DNA from: an uncultured Christensenella sp.
GTDB taxonomy: Bacteria; Bacillota; Clostridia; Christensenellales; UBA1750
Direction of reading: 5' to 3'
Assembly: GCA_905193155.1 (NCBI GenBank)
Contig: CAJJNQ010000025.1
Span: 1-36,646 of the forward strand
DNA: 36,646 nucleotides
In this document: positions 15,420 through 23,785 of the stretch, piece after piece
Position numbering within the stretch: position 1 is the first letter of the stretch
Layout of the letters: each line of letters begins with the position of its first letter
Program-made: the position numbers and the translations under genes
The notes under the pieces: model-generated
The model's input: only the letters and a program-made list of their open reading frames with translations
Databases searched by the model: none
Told to the model about the DNA's origin: nothing

Positions 15420-16459
15420 GGACAAACGCCGCCTTGCAGAGACGCTTCCATTTTGCCCAGATCAGAATCCTTTTCATACGCCGCCGCGCCGTCGATTACG
15501 GGGAAAAGCCCCGCTTGTGAGAGCTGATGCTGGCTCTCCTCCGTCAATAGATGGGCCAAAAAGCGCCCAGCCATCTGCACGCGATACGCCGCATCCTGCC
15601 TTTGCCCGGTAAATTCGGGCTTCACCGCGCCGCCGAGCAAAACTTGATCGAGATAGGGTTCTTTCGGCACAATCAACACGGTTTCAAAGCCCTTTCCCGC
15701 CGCCTGCAAGGTTTCCATGCGACGCACCTCCCGCTGCGTTGCCACATAAAAAGCGTATTTCCGCTCCATCACAAAGTCCGGCCATAACTTGAAATGCACC
15801 TTTCCCGTTTCCATGCTTACGCCGGTCACATCGCCCATGGCGCGCAGCGCGCTCTCCGGGCTGGTATACAGCAGCAGCGGGCAGGCAATGGCGAGTTTTT
15901 TCTCTGCGCACAGACGCAGCGTTTGTTCCGCATCCATTTGCGGTGTCCAACCCGCTGCGTCAAGCTGCGCAACGTCGCCCAGCAGTCCATACGCCCCCGC
16001 CGCCAGCGGCACGGCATAGCGCGCGCCGTTCTGTACTCCCACGTTTTGCAGCGCAGCGCGCGGGCTTACCTCTGTTTCCATACAAAGGAGCAGCGCCGCC
16101 GGGTCGTCCAGCACACCTTGCCCGAAAAACAACAGATCCGGCAGATTCTGCGCCGCAGCAGCGGCTTTCACTCCCTGCGCCGTCATCTCCCGCAGCGTCA
16201 GCAGCACGCAGCCCTGCTGTTTTTCAAACTCCCGGCTGCGCGCGGCCAGCCAGCCGTTCAGGTTCACGGTCGGAAAAGACGGCACGATCCCCGCGGACAA
16301 CACGCCCGTCCATTCCGGCTGCGGTCCTCTGAGCTTTTCCTTCACATCCGTGACCGCCGTTTCCGCCGCCCAGGGCGCTGCGAACAGCACTGCTCCCAAC
16401 AGAACAAGTGCGATCAACCGTCCGCCGCCTCGCAGCAGCCTTTTCTTTTTATCCTGCAC
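15416..16459 (-). CDS. Orphan extracellular solute-binding-protein-like membrane-anchored protein
   Basis: 347 residues from a GTG with GGGGAGG 7 bases upstream. A basic start (MQDKKKRLLRGGGR) and one hydrophobic helix (about 15-32) form a signal anchor or uncleaved signal; there is no lipobox. The rest looks like a family-1 binding-protein fold: a segment with NLPDLLFFGQGVLDD, ARYAVPLAAGAYGLLGD (the usual place of P-x-x-x-G-x-x-Y in such proteins), a helical hinge, and a C-terminal FLAHLLTEESQHQLSQAGLFPVIDG resembling the end of sugar-binding proteins. No ABC permease or ATPase flanks it. A TATACT lies at 16491-16486. Ligand unknown. Confidence 0.7.
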   Translation of the reverse strand: MQDKKKRLLRGGGRLIALVLLGAVLFAAPWAAETAVTDVKEKLRGPQPEWTGVLSAGIVPSFPTVNLNGWLAARSREFEKQQGCVLLTLREMTAQGVKAAAAAQNLPDLLFFGQGVLDDPAALLLCMETEVSPRAALQNVGVQNGARYAVPLAAGAYGLLGDVAQLDAAGWTPQMDAEQTLRLCAEKKLAIACPLLLYTSPESALRAMGDVTGVSMETGKVHFKLWPDFVMERKYAFYVATQREVRRMETLQAAGKGFETVLIVPKEPYLDQVLLGGAVKPEFTGQRQDAAYRVQMAGRFLAHLLTEESQHQLSQAGLFPVIDGAAAYEKDSDLGKMEASLQGGVCP

Positions 16460-16517
16460 CGGCGCACCTCCCCTCTTTTATGGGAAGTATAGTCCCGCTT
16501 TTTCCGGCCCAGAACCG

Positions 16518-16556
16518 AAAAGAGACGGCGGAAGCACCGCTCCCGTCGTCTCTTTT
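16518..16556 (-). terminator. Terminator of the pheST-zapA operon
   Basis: AAAAGAGACG (16518-16527) pairs with CGTCTCTTTT (16547-16556), with inner GG/CC pairs. It lies 16 bases after the zapA stop, has T runs on both sides and separates zapA from the next gene. Confidence 0.8.
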
Positions 16557-16571
16557 AAAATCTTATCAGGC

Positions 16572-16886
16572 TTATTTCTGCTCTTCGGGCTTTGCGTCCT
16601 TGCCCGCAGTGTGCGCAGCCCATTCTGCTTTGGCCAACGCCTGACGCATCTGCGTCATTTCGCGGCGCATGGCCGTGACTTCATCCTTACTCTTGAGCAG
16701 CTCGTCGGCCAGGTTCAGCGCGGTCAGCGCCATGAGCCTGTCTTCCGGCAGATAGGAGGCATACGAAATCTCCGACATCCGGCGATCGACATACCCGGCC
16801 ACGCGCTGCATATAGTCCACAGGCTCCGCACCCACGAGCGTATATTCCCGGCCATGCACCGTCACGACCACCTTGTTTTTGTCCAT
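16572..16886 (-). CDS. zapA: Cell division protein ZapA
   Basis: 104 residues. The N-terminal domain KVVVTVHGREYTLVG, followed by DYMQRVAGYVDRRMSEI, is the ZapA signature. Then comes ALTALNLADELLKSK and a long C-terminal coiled coil (DEVTAMRREMTQMRQALAKAE) that mediates dimer and tetramer formation. ZapA bundles FtsZ filaments at the Z ring in the cytoplasm. Its place directly after pheT is common in Firmicutes. GGGAGGG lies just upstream of the ATG. It shares the pheST transcript and ends at the terminator at 16518-16556. Confidence 0.92.
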   Translation of the reverse strand: MDKNKVVVTVHGREYTLVGAEPVDYMQRVAGYVDRRMSEISYASYLPEDRLMALTALNLADELLKSKDEVTAMRREMTQMRQALAKAEWAAHTAGKDAKPEEQK

Positions 16887-16945
16887 CCTTCGTCCCTCCC
16901 ATGCGCTTTAGCGCTTTTCATTGCCCTTATTATACCCAGTTTGCA

Positions 16946-19342
16946 TCAGGAACGCAACTGCGCGCCGAATTTTGCCGAAACATTGGCAATGATCTTCTCG
17001 CTGATGGCGGTAATTTCTTCCTCGCCCAGCGTGCGGTCCGCCGCGCGCAGCGTAATGGACAGCGCCACGGACTTCTCGCCCGGCTGAATCGGCACGCCGC
17101 GGTAGATGTCAAAGAGGTGAACCTCTTCGCACAGCTCACCCGCGACGGTCTTCATCTCGTTCATCACATCTCCGACGGGCATCTCTTCCTTCATCACAAA
17201 GGCAAAGTCGCGCTGCACGGCGGGGAAGCGGGGCATATCCTTGACGTCGCCGACGTTGGTCGCACTCTCGTCCAGCACGTTCAGGTTCATCTCCGCGACA
17301 TAAGCGCGGGTCTTGAACTTGAAGTTTTCCGCAACCGCCGGATGCACCTCGCCCAGCACGCCCAGCAGCTTTTCGCCCGCAAAGAACTGCGCGGCGCGGC
17401 CGGGATGCAGGTAAGGCGCGGTCGAGCGGCTCCAGGTGATGTTCTTGACGCCGAAGCGGGTCAGCAGCGCTTCTACCATGCCCTTGAGGGTATAGAAGGT
17501 GGCGTTTTCGCCGTAGAGACCGATGCACAGCGCGGGACGCTCCTCGGGCTGCTCGGTCAGCGGCAGGGACTTGGGCAGGAACTGCTTGCCCAGCTCGTAG
17601 AATGCCGCGCCTGCATTGCCGCGGTTGATGTTGGTAGAAAGGGTGTTCAGCATCGACGGAATGAGCGTCGTGCGCATCACGGAATAATCCTCGCCTAGCG
17701 GGTTCATCAGCTTGGCGCTCAGGCGCAGCGGATCATTCTCCGGCAGGCGCAGCGCGTCGTACCACTTGGGGCTGATGAAGGAATAGGTCACAGCTTCATA
17801 CGCGCCCATGCCGCACAGATAGCGGCGCAGCAGCGCGTCGCGCTTCTGATGCGCACTGTTGTGGCCGCTGACCGTCTCGCCCTCCATGAGCTTGGAGGGG
17901 ATGTAGTCATAGCCGTAGATGCGCAGCACCTCTTCGGCAATGTCCGCGCCGCGCTGAATATCCTGACGCCAGATCGGGCTCTGGCAGAGCAGGTGATCGC
18001 CCTCGGCGATGGTCTTGATGCCCAGTTTTTCGAGGATCTCCACCATCTTTTCGGCGGGAACCTCAATGCCCATCAGGGTCTGGACGTACTTGACGTCCGT
18101 GCGGATGGTGGGCAGGGGCTGCTCGTTGGGATAAATATCAATCAAGCCGGAGATGACCTTGCCCGCACCCAGCTCGTCTACCAGCGCCAGCGCGCGCTGC
18201 AGCGCCTTCTTGCACAGGCGCACGTTCACGCCGCGCTCGAATCTGCCCTGCGCCTCGGTGCGCATACCCAGCGAACGACCGGAGATGCGGATATTCGCGC
18301 CGTCAAAGCAGGCGGATTCAAAGAGCACCAGCTCGGTCTTGTCGGTGATTTCGCTATCCTCGCCGCCCATGATGCCGGCAAGGCCGGTCGCGCCCTCCGC
18401 ATCGGCAATGACCAGCATGTTTTCGGTCAGCTTTCTGTCCTTGCTGTCCAGCGTCATCATGGTCTCATCGGGCTTGGCGCGGCGGACGATGATCTGGCGG
18501 CCGCGCACGGAGTTCAGGTCAAAGGCGTGCATCGGCTGGCCCATTTCCAGCATGACATAGTTGGTAATATCGACAATGTTGTTGATCGGACGAACGCCCG
18601 CCTTGTGCAGCGCTTCACGCATCCACAGGGGAGAAGGCTCAATCTTGATGTCCTTAACCACGGCCGCGCAGTAGCGGGTGCACAGATCGGGATCGTCCAC
18701 GCGAACCTTGACCAGTTCGTTGATGTCGCCGCCGCAGGTGGTGTATTCATAATTCGGCTCCACAACAGGATGGCCGGCAGCGACGGACGCTTCGTGCGCC
18801 AGGCCCAGCACGCTCAGGCAGTCGGGGCGGTTGGCGAGAATATCGAAGTCGATCACGGTGTCGTCCAGGCCCAGCACGGGCTTGATGTCCTGGCCGGGCT
18901 TTAGATCGCCCTTGAGTATGAGCAGACCGTGCTCCACATTGGAAGGATAGACCTCCGCCGGCACGCCCAGCTCTTCACCGGAGCACATCATGCCGTTGGA
19001 CACTTCGCCGCGCAGCTTGCCGCGGGTGATGTGCACGCCGCCGGGCAGATGGGAATCATGCAGCGCCACGGGCACGAGATCGCCAACGGACATATTGTCC
19101 GCGCCGGTGACGATCTGGATGGGGGTTTCCCCGCCCACGTCCACCTGGCAGATGTTCAGATGGTCGGAGTTGGGATGCTTGACGATTTCCACGAGCTTGC
19201 CCACGACGACGTTGCTGATCTCCGCGCCGCAGTCCTCATAGCCCTCCACCGCCGTGCCGCTCATGATCATGCGGCGGACGAATTCCTCGACCGACAGGTC
19301 GATCTTGACATATTTTTTAAGCCACGAAAGCGGTACGAGCAT
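16946..19342 (-). CDS. pheT: Phenylalanine--tRNA ligase beta subunit
   Basis: 798 residues, full length. With PheS it forms the (alpha-beta)2 enzyme that charges tRNA-Phe. In order: an EMAP/tRNA-binding domain (about 40-150, VVVGKLVEIVKHPNSDHLN), the B3/4 editing domain (about 210-390, with NIVDITNYVMLEMGQPMHAFD), the B5 domain (about 400-470), the inactive synthetase-like core (QFLPKSLPLTEQPEERPAL region) and the C-terminal anticodon-binding ferredoxin fold (about 705-798, RFPAVQRDFAFVM). The ATG lies 3 bases after the pheS stop with GGGAGGG upstream. Regulation is through the T-box before pheS. Confidence 0.97.
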   Translation of the reverse strand: MLVPLSWLKKYVKIDLSVEEFVRRMIMSGTAVEGYEDCGAEISNVVVGKLVEIVKHPNSDHLNICQVDVGGETPIQIVTGADNMSVGDLVPVALHDSHLPGGVHITRGKLRGEVSNGMMCSGEELGVPAEVYPSNVEHGLLILKGDLKPGQDIKPVLGLDDTVIDFDILANRPDCLSVLGLAHEASVAAGHPVVEPNYEYTTCGGDINELVKVRVDDPDLCTRYCAAVVKDIKIEPSPLWMREALHKAGVRPINNIVDITNYVMLEMGQPMHAFDLNSVRGRQIIVRRAKPDETMMTLDSKDRKLTENMLVIADAEGATGLAGIMGGEDSEITDKTELVLFESACFDGANIRISGRSLGMRTEAQGRFERGVNVRLCKKALQRALALVDELGAGKVISGLIDIYPNEQPLPTIRTDVKYVQTLMGIEVPAEKMVEILEKLGIKTIAEGDHLLCQSPIWRQDIQRGADIAEEVLRIYGYDYIPSKLMEGETVSGHNSAHQKRDALLRRYLCGMGAYEAVTYSFISPKWYDALRLPENDPLRLSAKLMNPLGEDYSVMRTTLIPSMLNTLSTNINRGNAGAAFYELGKQFLPKSLPLTEQPEERPALCIGLYGENATFYTLKGMVEALLTRFGVKNITWSRSTAPYLHPGRAAQFFAGEKLLGVLGEVHPAVAENFKFKTRAYVAEMNLNVLDESATNVGDVKDMPRFPAVQRDFAFVMKEEMPVGDVMNEMKTVAGELCEEVHLFDIYRGVPIQPGEKSVALSITLRAADRTLGEEEITAISEKIIANVSAKFGAQLRS

Positions 19343-19345
19343 CGC

Positions 19346-20380
19346 TTACACCCTCCCTTTTCCGAACTGCGCCAGGAAACGCAGGTCATTTTCAAACAGC
19401 AGACGCATATCGGGCACGTTGTACTTGAGGTTGGTGACGCGCTCGATGCCGATGCCGAAGGCAAAGCCGGTGTAGACGTCCGGATCGATGCCGCACATCT
19501 CCAGCACATGGGGATTGACCATACCCGCGCCCAGAATCTCGATCCAGCCGGTGCCCTTGCAGATGCGGCAGCCTTCGCCCTTGCAGGCGGCGCAGGTCAC
19601 ATCGACCTCGGCAGACGGCTCCGTGAACGGGAAGAAGGACGGACGGAAGCGGGTGCGGATGCCCTCGCCGTACATCTGGTGCGCAAAGGCATCCAGCGTG
19701 CCCTTGAGGTTGGCCATGGTGATGCCCTTGTCGATGACCAGGCCTTCGCACTGGGAGAAAACCGGGCTGTGGGTGGCATCCACTTCATCTGCGCGGTACA
19801 CTCTGCCGGGGCAGATAACGCGGATGGGAGGCTTCTGGGAGAGCATGGTGCGCGCCTGCACCGGAGAGGTGTGCGTGCGCAGCAGCAGGTTCTCGTTGAA
19901 ATAGAAGGTATCCTGCGCATCTCTGGCGGGATGGTTCTTGGGCAGGTTCAGCAGCTCAAAGTTGTATTTATCCTGCTCGACCTCAGGGCCTTCGGCAACC
20001 GAGAAGCCCATGCCCACAAAAATATCGATGATGCGCTCCAGCGTGGACGAGAGCGGATGCTCGCAGCCCATCGGAACGGGATCGCCGGGAATCGAAATAT
20101 CCAGCGTTTCCTTCTTGAGGCGCTCTTCTTCCTCACGAGCCGCCAGTTCACGGGAGCGCTCGTCGATCCAATCCTCGATCTCGCTGCGCAGCGCATTGAC
20201 CTTCTGTCCGACAACGGGGCGCTCTTCGGGGCTCAGCTTGCCCATGCCCTTGAGCAGCGCGGTCAATTCACCCTTGCGGCCCAGCACCGATACGCGCAGC
20301 TCCTCGATGTGCGAGGACTGAGACGCCTTGTCCAGCCGCTGGCGCACCGCCTGGCGGATGTCATTGAGTTTGTCCTGCAT
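19346..20380 (-). CDS. pheS: Phenylalanine--tRNA ligase alpha subunit
   Basis: 344 residues from the ATG at 20380, with GGGAGG upstream; longer in-frame readings would begin inside the T-box leader. An N-terminal coiled coil (MQDKLNDIRQAV, then about 85 residues) binds tRNA. The class II catalytic core follows: HPLSSTLERI (motif 1), RTHTSPVQARTM, FSQCEGLVIDKG (motif 2), a CxxC-CxxC segment (CAACKGEGCRIC), WIEILGAGMVNPHVL, and motif 3 in FGIGIERVTNL. This subunit activates Phe. First gene of pheS-pheT-zapA. Confidence 0.97.
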   Translation of the reverse strand: MQDKLNDIRQAVRQRLDKASQSSHIEELRVSVLGRKGELTALLKGMGKLSPEERPVVGQKVNALRSEIEDWIDERSRELAAREEEERLKKETLDISIPGDPVPMGCEHPLSSTLERIIDIFVGMGFSVAEGPEVEQDKYNFELLNLPKNHPARDAQDTFYFNENLLLRTHTSPVQARTMLSQKPPIRVICPGRVYRADEVDATHSPVFSQCEGLVIDKGITMANLKGTLDAFAHQMYGEGIRTRFRPSFFPFTEPSAEVDVTCAACKGEGCRICKGTGWIEILGAGMVNPHVLEMCGIDPDVYTGFAFGIGIERVTNLKYNVPDMRLLFENDLRFLAQFGKGRV

Positions 20381-20426
20381 GATGTTTCCTCCCTCACAGT
20401 GAAAAATCTGCCAAATATTTGGGTGT

Positions 20427-20461
20427 AAAAAAGGCTCCGCATCCCATTGGGACGCAGAGCC
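20427..20461 (-). terminator. Intrinsic terminator of the T-box leader
   Basis: Minus strand GGCTCTGCGTCCC pairs with GGGATGCGGAGCC around AAT (20461-20433) and is followed by six T residues. This is the regulated terminator; the T-box sequence just upstream competes for its 5' arm. Confidence 0.9.
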
Positions 20462-20669
20462 TCTTAGCCCTTCGTGGTACCACCCAAGTTCGCCGCGCAG
20501 GTCTATCAACCGCGCAGCCTCTTGCACGCTGTATCGGGCGCACCCGCAACGGCTCCGGGGTGAACTTCGGCGCGCTTGGGAATCCCGGTTCGCTTTCAGC
20601 CGGCGGCGAACCTCTCTTTCGGGACCATGGATCAAGGCGCTTACTCAAAATCCTCATCATAGCCGATCC
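20428..20669 (-). promoter_or_regulatory. T-box riboswitch leader (tRNA-Phe) of pheST
   Basis: The untranslated leader of pheS holds the T-box core GGGTGGTACCACG (minus, 20485-20473), which pairs with the tRNA 3' end, followed by the terminator at 20427-20461. Upstream is the stem I landmark AGAGAG followed by GGCTGAAAG. A TTC triplet followed by A (20564-20562, in GAAGTTCACC) is the best specifier codon and fits Phe. Uncharged tRNA-Phe should stabilise the antiterminator and allow pheS transcription. The leader starts just after the promoter at 20676-20704. Confidence 0.92.
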
Positions 20670-20675
20670 ATTGTT

Positions 20676-20704
20676 TTTATAGCACACCGCAGCTAAAAAG
20701 TCAA
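20676..20704 (-). promoter_or_regulatory. Sigma-A promoter of the pheST T-box transcript
   Basis: Minus strand: TTGACT (20704-20699), a 17-base spacer, TATAAA (20681-20676). A near-consensus promoter, divergent from that of the MFS gene. Confidence 0.85.
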
Positions 20705-20759
20705 CGGATCGAGCCAACAATTAACCCTCCCGTCACATAGATAAGGCGATCCTATCCTA

Positions 20760-20789
20760 TTGACGCAGAACTTTCCCTCCCTCTATAAT
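20760..20789 (+). promoter_or_regulatory. Sigma-A promoter of the MFS transporter
   Basis: TTGACG (20760-20765), an 18-base spacer, TATAAT (20784-20789). The AAGGAGG ribosome site follows about 30 bases later. The 55 bases between this and the divergent pheS promoter hold no clear operator. Confidence 0.85.
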
Positions 20790-20830
20790 AGCAGGGCAGA
20801 TTCTCTTCACGATATAAGGAGGATACCGCT

Positions 20831-22009
20831 TTGCAGTACAAATCCACCATCCGCGCCTGTTTTGCAGGCTATGTTGTGCAAGCCGTCGTCAACAACTTCG
20901 TGCCGCTGCTGTTTCTGACCTTTCAAAGCCAATACGGCATTCCGCTTTCCCAGGTAACGCTGCTGATCACCATCAACTTCGCTCTTCAGCTTGCCGTGGA
21001 CGGTGCTTCTGTGTTTTTCATCGACCGCATCGGCTACCGCGCCGCAGCGGTAACCGCGCACATCTGCGCCGCGCTGGGCCTTGTCGGCCTTGCTTTTCTG
21101 CCGGATCTTCTGCCCTCGCCGTTTGCGGGGCTGCTGCTATCGGTACTGCTCTACGCGTTAGGCGGCGGGCTGCTTGAGGTCATCGTCAGCCCCATCGTGG
21201 AATCCTGCCCCAGCGACCACAAGGCGCAGACCATGAGCATCCTGCACTCCTTCTACTGCTGGGGCAGCGCGGGCGTCATCGTGATCTCGACGCTGTTTTT
21301 GAAGATTTTCGGCGCTTCCAGCTGGAAGATACTTGCCGCCATCTGGGCGCTGCTGCCGCTTGCCAACTGCTTCGTGTTTACCAAAGTGCCGCTTGCGCCG
21401 CTGGTCGCCGAGGGTGGGACCGGCATGCACATCGGTCAGCTCTTCCGCAGCAGAGTCTTCTGGGTTATTATGCTGATGATGCTCTGTGCCGGTGCGAGCG
21501 AGCAGGCGGTCAGCCAGTGGGCCTCTACCTTTGCCGAAAAAGGTCTGGGCGTTTCCAAGGCCGTCGGCGATCTGGCAGGCCCTACGGTCTTTGCTCTGCT
21601 GATGGCGACCTCCCGTCTGCTCTACGGCAAGTTCGGCGCCAAGATCGACCTTAACAAGGCGATGATGGCTTCGGCGCTGCTGTGCGTTGTTTCCTATTTG
21701 CTCATCGGCCTGACCAATTCGCCCGTGTTGGGTCTTGTCGGCGTGGGGCTGTGTGGCCTTGCAGTAGGCATATTCTGGCCGGGCACGTTCTCCACGGCGG
21801 CGGCCTCTCTGCGCGGCGGCGGAACGGCGATGTTTGCGCTGATGGCGCTGGCGGGCGATCTGGGCTGCTCCGGCGGGCCGACGCTAGCGGGCGCGATTGC
21901 GGGCGCTTTCGGCGATAATCTGCGTCTGGGCATCCTGTGCGCGGTGGCCTTCCCGGCGCTGATGATCCTGGGCATCCTGCTCATCCGCCGCACCGACGCA
22001 AGGGTCTGA
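20831..22009 (+). CDS. MFS transporter
   Basis: 392-residue membrane carrier with about 12 predicted helices. The start is a TTG with AAGGAGG 8 bases upstream. The loop 2-3 signature is present as FIDRIGYRAAA, and a second copy of the pattern as LYGKFGAKIDL in the second half, as expected from the internal duplication of the family. Acidic Glu and His residues are scarce in the helices apart from LLEVIVSPIVESCPS (helix 4-5 region), a pattern seen in sugar and fucose/glucose MFS permeases (FucP/GGT type). Substrate not assignable. It is a single-gene unit between its own promoter and the terminator at 22026-22060. Confidence 0.88.
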   Translation: MQYKSTIRACFAGYVVQAVVNNFVPLLFLTFQSQYGIPLSQVTLLITINFALQLAVDGASVFFIDRIGYRAAAVTAHICAALGLVGLAFLPDLLPSPFAGLLLSVLLYALGGGLLEVIVSPIVESCPSDHKAQTMSILHSFYCWGSAGVIVISTLFLKIFGASSWKILAAIWALLPLANCFVFTKVPLAPLVAEGGTGMHIGQLFRSRVFWVIMLMMLCAGASEQAVSQWASTFAEKGLGVSKAVGDLAGPTVFALLMATSRLLYGKFGAKIDLNKAMMASALLCVVSYLLIGLTNSPVLGLVGVGLCGLAVGIFWPGTFSTAAASLRGGGTAMFALMALAGDLGCSGGPTLAGAIAGAFGDNLRLGILCAVAFPALMILGILLIRRTDARV

Positions 22010-22025
22010 TTTCCTTCGCAATACA

Positions 22026-22060
22026 AAATGCCATGCTGAAAATTCAGCATGGCATTTCTA
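22026..22060. terminator. Bidirectional terminator between the MFS gene and the kinase gene
   Basis: AAATGCCATGCTGAA (22026-22040) is perfectly complementary to TTCAGCATGGCATTT (22043-22057), with flanking T and A runs. It serves the convergent MFS gene and the ribokinase-family gene. Confidence 0.88.
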
Positions 22061-22065
22061 TTTTT

Positions 22066-22992
22066 CTATTCCCGCTCTTTCAGGAATGCGTCGATCTCCG
22101 CGCGGTCGGGCATAGCAGGCGTGGTGCCGATGCGCTGCACGGAGAGCGCCGCTGCCGCGTTGGCAAAGCGCGCCGCCTGCCGCAAGGTTTTTCCCTCGGC
22201 TAACGCCGCTGCCAGCGCACCGTTGAAGGCGTCGCCCGCACCTGTGGTATCCACCGCGTCCACGCGATAGGCAGGCAGGATTTCAGACGCGCCGTCGGTG
22301 TTGACGTACACCCCTCTGCCGCCCAGCGTGATGAGCACATTTTGCACGCCTTTTTCGAAGAAAACAGCTGCGGCATCGTCGGCAGCTTCCAGCGAATCCA
22401 CCTTCACACCGGTCATCTCCTCCGCCTCCACCTCATTGGGCGTGACGAGAAAGAGCCCGTTTAAGAACTCATCGCTCACCGGCTGATAGGGCGCGGTGTT
22501 GAGAATCACCTTGACGCCGTTTTCCTTGGCGATGCGTGCAGCTTTTTCATTCGCGTCCTGATTGATTTCCAACTGGAGCACCAGATAAGCGGAATTCTTG
22601 ATCTCATCTTCCACGGCAGCGAGATCGTCATCGCTCAGCGTGGCGCACGCGCCCGGCACGACGACGATTTCGTTCTGGCTGGCGTGCTCATCGACAAGAA
22701 TCAGCGCCACGCCGGTTTCCACATCTTCGGAATAAAAGAGGAAATCCTTCTTCATGCCGACGGCGTCCATCGCTTCCAGCGCAACCTGCCCCAGTGCGTC
22801 GCGGCCGAGCTTTGTCACCATGGAGACGTTTCCGCCTGCTTTGTGCGCCGCGACGCCCTGGTTGAAGCCCTTGCCGCCCGCGCCCTGCTTAAAGCGGCTG
22901 CCGCGCACGGTTTCGCCCGCAGCGGGCAGATGCGGTGTGCGCGCCATCAAATCCACCACGAAGCTGCCCAGCACCGTGATTTTCTGTCTCAT
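22066..22992 (-). CDS. Ribokinase-family sugar kinase, possible 2-deoxyribokinase
   Basis: 308 residues of the PfkB/ribokinase family. The start is the ATG at 22992, which overlaps the deoC stop (ATGA). PfkB signature 1 is AGGKGFNQGVAAHKAGG (about 39-55) and signature 2 is DTTGAGDAFNGA, with catalytic base Asp254. In ribokinases the N-terminal GSxNxD motif has an Asn that contacts the sugar; here it reads GSFVVD, with Val at that place. Salmonella deoxyribokinase (DeoK) also lacks this Asn and has GSNMVD. Together with coupling to deoC this suggests phosphorylation of 2-deoxyribose, giving the DeoC substrate. Plain ribokinase remains possible. The kinase family is certain; the substrate is inferred. 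Confidence 0.85.
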   Translation of the reverse strand: MRQKITVLGSFVVDLMARTPHLPAAGETVRGSRFKQGAGGKGFNQGVAAHKAGGNVSMVTKLGRDALGQVALEAMDAVGMKKDFLFYSEDVETGVALILVDEHASQNEIVVVPGACATLSDDDLAAVEDEIKNSAYLVLQLEINQDANEKAARIAKENGVKVILNTAPYQPVSDEFLNGLFLVTPNEVEAEEMTGVKVDSLEAADDAAAVFFEKGVQNVLITLGGRGVYVNTDGASEILPAYRVDAVDTTGAGDAFNGALAAALAEGKTLRQAARFANAAAALSVQRIGTTPAMPDRAEIDAFLKERE

Positions 22993-23648
22993 GCCTGCTC
23001 CTTTTCGCGGACGAGCTTGAGCACACGGCTGGTGCCCAGACGGGTCGCGCCGAGCTTCACAAAATTCTCCGCATCCTCCAGCGTCGCAATGCCGCCCGCC
23101 GCCTTGATGCGCACGTTCGGCCCGACGTTTTCCGCAAAAAGCTTGATGTCCTCCGGCGTTGCGCCGCCGGTCGAAAAGCCCGTGGAGGTCTTGATGAAGT
23201 CCGCGCCGCAATCGGTCACGATGCGGCACATGGTCTTTTTCTCTTCCTCGGTCAGCAGGCAGGTTTCGATGATGACCTTGAGGATGCGCCTGCCGCAGGC
23301 CTCCTTGAGGCGGCGGATCTCGTTTGCAACATAGTCGGTGTTCCCCGCGCGGAGCATCCCGATGTTGATGACCATGTCGATCTCCTCTGCGCCGTTGGCC
23401 AGCGCTTCCAGCGTTTCAAACTCCTTGGCGTTGGTGGTCATGTTGCCGTTGGGAAAGCCCACGACGGTGCAGATGGTCAGCTTGCCCTGCACATAGTCGT
23501 GCGCCTGCTTGACATAGCAGGGCGGAATGCACACCGATGCGGTGCCGAATTCCATCGCCTCATCGCAAAGCGTCTTGATCTGATCCCAGGTTGCAGTCTG
23601 TTTGAGCAGCGTATGATCCACCATGGAGCAGAGTTTTCTCAAATCCAT
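22989..23648 (-). CDS. deoC: Deoxyribose-phosphate aldolase
   Basis: 219 residues. Class I aldolase that splits 2-deoxyribose 5-phosphate into glyceraldehyde 3-phosphate and acetaldehyde. The Schiff-base Lys153 is in GADFIKTSTGF, the proton-relay Lys182 in RIKAAGGI, and Asp91 in EEIDMVINIG. VVGFPNGN is the phosphate-side loop. The ATG at 23648 has AGGAGG upstream. The length is the short bacterial form (about 220). The next gene, a ribokinase-type kinase, overlaps by 4 bases, so the two are co-translated. No deoA, deoD or deoB genes are in the window. Confidence 0.96.
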   Translation of the reverse strand: MDLRKLCSMVDHTLLKQTATWDQIKTLCDEAMEFGTASVCIPPCYVKQAHDYVQGKLTICTVVGFPNGNMTTNAKEFETLEALANGAEEIDMVINIGMLRAGNTDYVANEIRRLKEACGRRILKVIIETCLLTEEEKKTMCRIVTDCGADFIKTSTGFSTGGATPEDIKLFAENVGPNVRIKAAGGIATLEDAENFVKLGATRLGTSRVLKLVREKEQA

Positions 23649-23694
23649 TGTCTTTATCCTCCTGTGCGTTTTTTTCGTTTCCCGATCTTGCAAA

Positions 23695-23703
23695 ATTATA
23701 ACA
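23695..23703 (-). promoter_or_regulatory. Extended -10 promoter of deoC
   Basis: Minus strand TGTTATAAT (23703-23695), 47 bases upstream of the deoC ATG. No clear operator was recognised. Confidence 0.6.
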
Positions 23704-23726
23704 CGAACCCAGCGCTTCAACAATGC

Positions 23727-23771
23727 AAAAGGGCGGAAAGAACACCGATTTCGGTTTCTTTCCGCCCTTTT
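23727..23771 (-). terminator. Terminator after the CD1247-type gene
   Basis: AAAAGGGCGGAAAGAA (23727-23742) pairs perfectly with TTCTTTCCGCCCTTTT (23756-23771), with an inner ACCGA/TCGGT pair and T runs on either side. It separates this gene from deoC. Confidence 0.9.
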
Positions 23772-23785
23772 ATCGCGCTTTAAGC

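Noticed and set aside
20381..20635. N-terminal extension of PheS
   Set aside because: The in-frame extension reads through the T-box and its terminator; a GGGAGG-supported ATG at 20380 starts the normal PheS sequence.
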